NCBI RefSeq assembly: GCF_002245355.1
Contig: NZ_NOWF01000001.1
Span: forward strand, 372,001-436,000
Source: Paludifilum halophilum
GTDB lineage: Bacteria; Bacillota; Bacilli; Thermoactinomycetales; DSM-45169
Length of the DNA stretch: 64,000 bases
Direction of reading: 5' to 3'
In this document: positions 59,280-64,000 of the stretch, piece after piece
How the letters are laid out: the number at the start of each line of letters is the position of its first letter
How positions within the stretch are numbered: position 1 is the first letter of the stretch
Notes under the pieces: generated by a model
Database searches by the model: none
What the model was told of the DNA's origin: nothing
Seen by the model: only the letters and a program-made list of their open reading frames with translations
Translations under genes and position numbers: made by a program

Positions 59280-60375
59280 CCGATTGCATCAGTTGCCAAG
59301 CGATTCGGGCCGCTCCGGAAACCGAGATAAAAAAGGGCGGATCGTCACGGAAACCGCGACCCATCGTCCGAATCGAGGCGGAATACTCCCGGAGACAGTC
59401 CTTTACTTTCTCCTCAGAAAGTGCAAAGGGAACCCAATAGTGAAAACGGTCCACTCTTTCCCGCTGGATTTTGATGCTCTCCAGGAGGTCGGGATCCAAA
59501 CGGCAGGGGAAAGGAACCACTGCCGGAGCCAGAGCAACAGAGGAAAGGATGGTCAAGGTATGGTGGCTGATTCCCCGGTGACGCTCCCGGGGATCTTCTC
59601 CCTGGATTCTCGGTGCGACTACCGGGATTCCTTCCAGCGAGTGTACGGCATTAATCCCTTGCCCTTGCTCGATCCCGCTGAACCCGAAGGGAGTCCCGGT
59701 TCCGGCGATCCCCGGCCCCATCGAAACAACGATCAAATCCGCCTTCAATGCGTGGCGGGCCAGTAACAAAGCGGAATAGAGGTTGACCGCCTCCTGGTCC
59801 CCACCGAAGGAATGGCCGGCGGAAACCGTAGCCTCGATCCAGCCCAACTCTCTCAGACGGCGGACATGCTTGCTGAGATGGACCGGCAGCGATCCGCCAT
59901 CCGTCATCACGTAAACAATACGGGGGTTACATCCCTGTTCCAAAGATAATCGGTGCCACGTCGCCGCCGCCACCGGGAGCATACTGTGCAACTCACACAG
60001 AAGTACAGGCGTACCCTCCAAAGAGCGGGCCCGACGCATGACCTCATGGTGCGGTCCACCCTGTTCCTCCCCGCTTTGTACCGCAATTTGCCAGGGGGTG
60101 TACCGCAACTTCATCATATGGCCCCGAATCGCATCGGATTCCGGTGCCCGGTTGACCCATCCCGCTACAAAGTGAACACCGCCGGTACCCAAGGCGAGAT
60201 GCACAGCCGTCGTGTTAAGCCACACCCAGTCCCCCGCATAAGCTTTTCCCAGCAGCCGCGGATAATGAACGGCTCCACCCACCGCACTGGTTTCCTCCTC
60301 CCGTACAGTGAGGTATTGCACCTCTTGTCCGTCCTCCTCGATCTCCACGACGACTCCCCGTACCCATCGGATCAC
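59221..60375 (-). CDS. DUF3866 family protein
   Basis: A 384-residue soluble protein. The N-terminal beta-rich region (RGVVVEIEEDGQEVQYLTVR...YPRLLGKAYAGDWVWLNTTAVHLALGTGGVHFV) and the later MGPGIAGTGTPFGFSGIEQGQ and SHHTLTILSSVALA segments match what I know of DUF3866, a family of unknown function in Gram-positive bacteria. The GAGTG motifs may bind a nucleotide, but this is conjecture. Transcribed in line with the upstream DUF421 gene, 30 bases away. Confidence 0.8.
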   Translation of the reverse strand: MIRWVRGVVVEIEEDGQEVQYLTVREEETSAVGGAVHYPRLLGKAYAGDWVWLNTTAVHLALGTGGVHFVAGWVNRAPESDAIRGHMMKLRYTPWQIAVQSGEEQGGPHHEVMRRARSLEGTPVLLCELHSMLPVAAATWHRLSLEQGCNPRIVYVMTDGGSLPVHLSKHVRRLRELGWIEATVSAGHSFGGDQEAVNLYSALLLARHALKADLIVVSMGPGIAGTGTPFGFSGIEQGQGINAVHSLEGIPVVAPRIQGEDPRERHRGISHHTLTILSSVALAPAVVPFPCRLDPDLLESIKIQRERVDRFHYWVPFALSEEKVKDCLREYSASIRTMGRGFRDDPPFFISVSGAARIAWQLMQSVTGGMNAADAIARLPSKDA

Positions 60376-60405
60376 AACCGGCTTCCCCCTTGCACCCGTT
60401 TATAT

Positions 60406-61011
60406 CTATTGCATATGCTCGGGTGGGGGATCCGTATGTTCCTCCATCGGCACTTCGTCAAAGATGTTGTAATCGTTGTCCACCGCCGGGTTCGATCCCT
60501 CGGAGGAGGCCGTAACGGATTGTATATAGTTTAACAGCTTTTGAATATCTCCTTTTGTCGCATATTTCGCTGTTTCCTTCAATTCAACCCCCATTTGTCC
60601 GCTCGGTTCCAGAGTGGCCCATCGAACATCGCTAATCTTCGATATATTCTCCTGGCGCAAACGGGTCTCCAACTGGTCCACCGTTAACCGCAGCTTCTTC
60701 AGATTGGACTCGTGGGGGATTCCGTTTTCAATCACGACTTTGGCCTTCCCTGTGATCATATTCTCAAATATATCGAATTTGATTTGTGCAAATTCAAGAA
60801 ACAACAAAGTGAAAATCATAAGGGCGGCAACACCGAAAGTCACCCAAACATTACTGCCGCTTACCGGTTGGATTAATAAAGAACCGATGGAAATCATAAT
60901 CACAGTCTGAGCGAGCGTCATTTGGGAAATCGATTTTCTACCGGCTAATCGCAACAGAAACGTCCCCACAAAAAGAACGAGGATCGCCTTCCATATCCAA
61001 CTCCAATCCAT
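60406..61011 (-). CDS. DUF421 (YetF-type) membrane protein
   Basis: About 201 residues. Three N-terminal TM helices (about residues 5-22, 35-52 and 58-78), then the DUF421 cytoplasmic domain with the GRKSISQMTLAQ signature, GKAKVVIENGIPHESNLKKLRLT and a C-terminal acidic tail. ATG 61011 has GAGGGGG upstream. Members include B. subtilis YetF/YkjA and spore-membrane proteins; the biochemical role is unknown. Confidence 0.87.
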   Translation of the reverse strand: MDWSWIWKAILVLFVGTFLLRLAGRKSISQMTLAQTVIMISIGSLLIQPVSGSNVWVTFGVAALMIFTLLFLEFAQIKFDIFENMITGKAKVVIENGIPHESNLKKLRLTVDQLETRLRQENISKISDVRWATLEPSGQMGVELKETAKYATKGDIQKLLNYIQSVTASSEGSNPAVDNDYNIFDEVPMEEHTDPPPEHMQ

Positions 61012-61106
61012 CCGTCCAACCCCCTCTATTGGGGTTAGCTTTACAACCGACAGGGTTTTTATTCCTATATGGATAAAGGGTTTGTGACAAAAACCCTGAA
61101 AAATCT

Positions 61107-61139
61107 TTGATCCCCGCTTGATTGAAGCGCGGGGATCAA
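61107..61139 (-). terminator. Terminator after bluB
   Basis: The stem TGATCCCCGC/GCGGGGATCA is followed on the minus strand by AAGATTTTT, just past the bluB stop. Confidence 0.65.
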
Positions 61140-61148
61140 TAACAGAGA

Positions 61149-61811
61149 TTAAAAAAAGCGGCACGGTCGTCCCCAACGGTTTTCATAGACAAGGGAGTTC
61201 CAATCGAGCCGCGACTTCCAGCCTACCGATTCCAGCATCGGCTTTTCCCGAAACTCCACGGGATAGCCCACGCACAGATAAGCGACCAGCTGAACCTGGT
61301 CCGGAAGATGAAGGATTCGTTCCGTTTCCTTCCGGTCGAGAATGCTGACCCAACCAACCCCGATCTCTTCAGCCCGGGCGGCCAACCACATATTTTGAAT
61401 CGCCAGACAAGTGCTGTACAGGTCCGTCTCCGGCATCGGCCCCTGTCCCAAAACAAAGGGGGCGTCCCTGCTTCGATCGCAAGTCACCGCGATGTTTAAA
61501 GGAGCTTCCATAATGCCTTCCAGCTTTAAACGGGAATACAATCGGCTTCTCTCCGTATCCGTCAACCGCTTCCATTCCTTTTCATTGGTCTTTTCAAACG
61601 TCTCTTTAATCCGTTGCCGAACTTCTGTCGAATCGATCAGAATAAAATTCCACGGCTGTTTAAATCCGACGGATGGAGCATGATGAGCTGCTTCCAGAAT
61701 ACGGGACAAGGCATCGGGAGGAACCGGCTTCGATTGGAAACGGCGAATATCCCGCCTCGCTTTCATCACCCGATAGACAGCATCCCGCTCGGTGGAGTTA
61801 AATGATTGCAT
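61149..61811 (-). CDS. bluB: 5,6-dimethylbenzimidazole synthase BluB
   Basis: BluB destroys reduced FMN with oxygen to make dimethylbenzimidazole, the lower ligand of cobalamin. The 220-residue nitroreductase-fold protein has the BluB-typical RRDIRRF, APSVGFKQPWNFI, GPMPETDLYST and GVGWVSIL segments. ATG 61811 has GGGAGG upstream. No other cobalamin gene is in the window, so this copy stands alone. An inverted repeat lies at its probable promoter. Confidence 0.88.
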   Translation of the reverse strand: MQSFNSTERDAVYRVMKARRDIRRFQSKPVPPDALSRILEAAHHAPSVGFKQPWNFILIDSTEVRQRIKETFEKTNEKEWKRLTDTERSRLYSRLKLEGIMEAPLNIAVTCDRSRDAPFVLGQGPMPETDLYSTCLAIQNMWLAARAEEIGVGWVSILDRKETERILHLPDQVQLVAYLCVGYPVEFREKPMLESVGWKSRLDWNSLVYENRWGRPCRFF

Positions 61812-61834
61812 GATCAACCTCCCTTCCCTCTTCC

Positions 61835-61862
61835 AGTATACAACGGTGACTAAACCCGTTGT
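61835..61862 (-). promoter_or_regulatory. Possible promoter and dyad upstream of bluB
   Basis: A minus-strand TATACT (61840-61835) lies next to the inverted repeat ACAACGG (61840-61846) / CCGTTGT (61856-61862). No good -35 box is seen. A repressor or activator site is possible. Confidence 0.4.
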
Positions 61863-61942
61863 GTCCATCCTTTCGAACCACAAAAGGAAAAGCCGACCCC
61901 CATTTTAGAAAAGGGCCGGCCCTGACCATATCCCTTCCACAG

Positions 61943-61983
61943 AAAAAGCCGGGAAGAACCGATTTTCGGTCCCCCGGCTTTCA
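61943..61983 (-). terminator. Terminator after the M20 peptidase gene
   Basis: The stem AAAGCCGGG/CCCGGCTTT with an inner ACCGA/TCGGT hairpin is followed by Ts on the minus strand. Confidence 0.85.
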
Positions 61984-61988
61984 TTTCC

Positions 61989-63110
61989 TTATCCTTCGCT
62001 GGATACTTCAATCAACGCCACGACCAGCTCCGCCGCTTTGTTCAATTCCCCGACCGGCATACGCTCATCCGTGGTATGGATATTTTCGTAACCGATACCG
62101 AAGTTAACAGTAGGAACACCGTGTCCGGCGATCACGTTGGCGTCGCTGCCTCCACCGCTGGCCAACAGGTTGGGACGGCGTCCCACCTTTTCCACAGCGG
62201 CCTTCGCCTTTTGTACGATGGGATCGTCTTCGTTGTACTTAAAACCGGGATACATCACTTCCACGCTGACGTCTGCCTGTGCATTGAATTCTTCCGCGGC
62301 CTTTTTAAAGGCGTTCACCATATGATCCTTCTGCTTTTCCAATTTTTCCTCATCCCGACTGCGGGCCTCAGCTGTCACTTCCACATAATCGGCGACGACA
62401 TTCGTGGCGCCGCCTCCTTCGAATCGGCCGATATTGGCGGTCGTCTCCTTGTCGATGCGGCCCAAGGACATCTTGGAAATCGCCCGGCTGGCCACTTGGA
62501 TCGAACTGACACCGTCCTCCGGGTTGACTCCCGCGTGAGCCGCCTTTCCCCGAATCTCGGCCCGAATCTTTATTTGGGAAGGAGCGGATGTGATGATATC
62601 TCCGACAGGGCCATTGGAGTCCAGAGCAAATCCGAAATCCGCTCGGATCACCTTCGGATCGAGCGCTTTGGAACCGACTAGGCCCGATTCCTCTCCAGCT
62701 GTGATGATCAACTGGATCGTACCGTGACCCAGGTTCTGTTCCTTGACCGTCCGGATTCCTTCCAGCAGAGCGGCCAACCCCGCCTTGTCGTCACTGCCCA
62801 GAACCGTCGTTCCGTCAGAAACGATATAATCACCCTTTACCTCGGGTTGAACGCCTTTTCCCGGAGCCACCGTATCCATGTGGCTGGTGAAATAGATCGT
62901 CGGTGCGCCGGAGTCAGTCCCTTTGAGGGTGGCGATAATGTTTCCCGCTCCGTGACCGGTCTCCCGGGCGGAGTTGTCTTCTGTCACATCAAAGCCCAAC
63001 CCGGAGAGTTTTTCTTTGAGAGAATCGCAGACCTCCCGCTCCTCCCCGGTTTCACTGTCGATCTTCACCAGCTCCAAAAACTCGGTTAACAATCGGTCTG
63101 GATTGATCAA
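61989..63110 (-). CDS. yqjE: M20 family peptidase, PepT-like (YqjE)
   Basis: A zinc-dependent aminotripeptidase-like enzyme. The 373-residue protein has the metal and catalytic motifs FTSHMDTVAPG, LGSDDKAGLAAL, TAGEESGLVGS and a late H in GYENIHTTDERM. The start is TTG 63110, with GGAGG nine bases upstream. In B. subtilis yqjE neighbours yqjD (acyl-CoA carboxylase), and here a carboxylase gene follows upstream at 63843, which supports the name. The substrate is not established. Confidence 0.9.
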   Translation of the reverse strand: MINPDRLLTEFLELVKIDSETGEEREVCDSLKEKLSGLGFDVTEDNSARETGHGAGNIIATLKGTDSGAPTIYFTSHMDTVAPGKGVQPEVKGDYIVSDGTTVLGSDDKAGLAALLEGIRTVKEQNLGHGTIQLIITAGEESGLVGSKALDPKVIRADFGFALDSNGPVGDIITSAPSQIKIRAEIRGKAAHAGVNPEDGVSSIQVASRAISKMSLGRIDKETTANIGRFEGGGATNVVADYVEVTAEARSRDEEKLEKQKDHMVNAFKKAAEEFNAQADVSVEVMYPGFKYNEDDPIVQKAKAAVEKVGRRPNLLASGGGSDANVIAGHGVPTVNFGIGYENIHTTDERMPVGELNKAAELVVALIEVSSEG

Positions 63111-63152
63111 GACTGCATTCCTCCATCTGCATCTAAAAGCTTTGCTTTTTCA

Positions 63153-63231
63153 CTAGAAGCGTTGTGATTGAGCGCGTTCTACGCTGGAAATCGACGTCCG
63201 GCTTCATTCAACATTGACCAGACACGCCTAG
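63153..63231 (+). repeat. Dispersed intergenic repeat, copy E
   Basis: Begins ACTAGAAG, with GTGATTGA at 63164, joined directly to TGGAAATCG (63185), and ends CGCCTAG. Compared with copy B it lacks the roughly 80-base middle module. A GGGTGTGTTTG word seen in copy C lies nearby at 63315. Confidence 0.75.
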
Positions 63232-63326
63232 TACCCCTTCAGGCCACTTTAACCGGCCCTTCCCTCGTCGGAAAACACGATCGACTTTCTCAGATGGGGC
63301 CCTAGTCTTCTAAGGGTGTGTTTGGG

Positions 63327-63644
63327 CTATGGACGGTTCCAACTCTGTACCTTATTTGGGTCACCGAGCAGAAAATCCGGTTCCCTCCAGGAGGTTCGAT
63401 GGACTTGTTCCTTTGCCGATAACAGCCGGTGACGTCCTTCCTCCCTCCATAGAGAACGATCTCGGGGACCGCGGATAAAAGTGATATTCCAGGGGTCCAG
63501 AAGGCGCAGTTTTCGCTTTCGGCGGATCACCGATGCACTTTTGCGAGTTTCCGCTGTTTTTCCGAGCCTGATCAGCCGCCCCCGTCCCCGGTGCATCACT
63601 TGAACCATCAGGGGTGATTGGAGCTTTTCACCTCGGTTGAACAT
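63327..63644 (-). CDS. Basic protein of unknown function, 105 residues
   Basis: ATG 63644 follows AAAGGAGAG by eight bases. The product, MFNRGEKLQSPLMVQVMHRG onward, is very rich in Arg and Lys (RRKRKLRLL) and Trp, with no TM segment. A positively charged, possibly RNA- or DNA-binding protein is inferred only from charge. It lies between repeat copies E and F and between yqjE and an acyl-CoA carboxylase gene. I do not recognise a family. A frame extending to 63734 would run into repeat F and is not accepted. Confidence 0.55.
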   Translation of the reverse strand: MFNRGEKLQSPLMVQVMHRGRGRLIRLGKTAETRKSASVIRRKRKLRLLDPWNITFIRGPRDRSLWREEGRHRLLSAKEQVHRTSWREPDFLLGDPNKVQSWNRP

Positions 63645-63704
63645 GTCCCGCTCTCCTTTATGCATCTGATTGATAGCCCAGAAGTGTTGTGAAATCGATA
63701 GTGA

Positions 63705-63787
63705 AGCATTTACCCGAAACCGCTCCGGTTGCACCCAAAGGGCACAAGTCTCACCTAGTCGCTATGCTTCCGGTTCGGGTAAACGCT
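63705..63787. repeat. Dispersed intergenic repeat, copy F (hairpin element)
   Basis: Long imperfect inverted ends, AGCATTTACCCGAAACCG (63705) and CGGTTCGGGTAAACGCT (63771), enclose TGCACCCAAAGGGCACAAG (63730) and GTCGCTATGC, words shared with copies C and D. The whole element could fold into a single hairpin of about 80 bases. Confidence 0.75.
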
Positions 63788-63842
63788 GTCCCCTCTTTCT
63801 TGAATCGAACATTCAATCATAAAACTCCTCGATCTTGCCCGT

Positions 63843-64000
63843 TCAAAGAGGGATATTCCCATGCTTTTTCGGGGGACGAGTCTCCCGTTTATCACGGAAC
63901 ATCTCCAAAGCATCCTTCAATCTCTTCCGGGTCTCCCGGGGATCGATCACATCATCCACCATCCCCTTGGAGGCAGCGACATAGGGATTGGCGAACTTTT
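63843..64000 (-). CDS. Acyl-CoA carboxylase carboxyltransferase subunit, C-terminus
   Basis: The open frame enters from the right edge and ends at TGA 63843-63845. The visible 52 residues (KFANPYVAASKGMVDDVID, then PRETRKRLKDALEM and KRETRPPKKHGNIPL) are the highly conserved C-terminus of propionyl-CoA carboxylase beta chain / methylmalonyl-CoA decarboxylase alpha. In B. subtilis the equivalent is YqjD, beside yqjE. Substrate preference cannot be told from this part. Confidence 0.93.
   Translation of the reverse strand, partial: KFANPYVAASKGMVDDVIDPRETRKRLKDALEMFRDKRETRPPKKHGNIPL

Noticed and set aside
58938-59299. Two minus-strand frames over repeat D and the mciZ-like gene
   Set aside because: They are low-complexity translations of the repeat; the plus-strand frame has both a ribosome binding site and a recognisable product.

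Overview
The window is a chromosomal segment of a spore-forming, Gram-positive, low- to mid-GC bacterium in the order Bacillales. The basis is gene content and order that closely follow the Bacillus subtilis chromosome: ypfD, cmk, ypeB/sleB, ypdA, gudB, fer, serA, resBCDE, rluB, spmBA, dacB, scpBA, the rib operon, lysA, spoVA, the spoIIA operon, dacF, punA/deoB, yqzK, fur, spoIIM, nudF and yqjE. The rather GC-rich coding sequence, BluB, and the EndoQ-type PHP protein suggest a Thermoactinomycetaceae-like member rather than Bacillus itself; that last step is inference. I see no prophage, insertion sequence with a transposase, CRISPR array or plasmid module.

Layout. 1-10,600: ribosomal S1 homologue, phospholipid acyltransferase and CMP kinase (one operon), the germination pair SleB/YpeB, a small zinc-ribbon protein, asparaginase, bacillithiol-disulfide reductase YpdA, glutamate dehydrogenase, a PIG-L deacetylase and MecA. 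11,000-11,400: a tRNA operon (Ser-GGA, Ser-GCU, Cys-GCA). 11,400-20,300: membrane proteins, ferredoxin, rhodanese, pyrophosphatase, a UvrD-type helicase, and a T-box(Ser)-controlled serine operon (class V aminotransferase plus serA), then a short-chain dehydrogenase. 20,500-26,800: ResE/ResD and the cytochrome c assembly proteins ResC/ResB (no ResA), then RluB. 27,100-32,300: spore maturation and cortex genes spmB, spmA, dacB, gerW/ytfJ and the chromosome-condensation pair scpA/scpB. 32,200-36,300: riboflavin operon under an FMN riboswitch. 36,300-45,300: ctaA, an M23 peptidase, lysA, a reduced spoVA operon, the sigma-F operon spoIIAA-spoIIAB-sigF and dacF. 45,400-52,500: nucleoside salvage (pdp, two tandem purine nucleoside phosphorylases, deoB), yqzK, alanine dehydrogenase, fur, spoIIM. 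52,500-64,000: EndoQ-like protein, nudF, a galactose (Leloir) operon with a ROK regulator, a previously uncalled mciZ-like mini-gene, DUF3866 and DUF421 proteins, BluB, a YqjE-type peptidase, a basic orphan protein and the C-terminus of an acyl-CoA carboxylase.

Recurring themes. Sporulation and germination genes occur throughout, and several have candidate sporulation-type promoters (sigma-G for spoVA and dacF, sigma-E for dacB, sigma-H for spoIIA). RNA-level control is prominent: a serine T-box whose specifier (AGC) and terminal bulge match the tRNA-Ser(GCU) encoded 5 kb away, and an FMN riboswitch. A family of degenerate non-coding repeats sits in at least six intergenic gaps (about 10.75, 20.3, 27.0, 59.0, 63.2 and 63.75 kb). 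It is built from shared modules in different combinations, and one module is inverted between two copies. This family and the hidden mciZ-like gene are the most unusual things I found.
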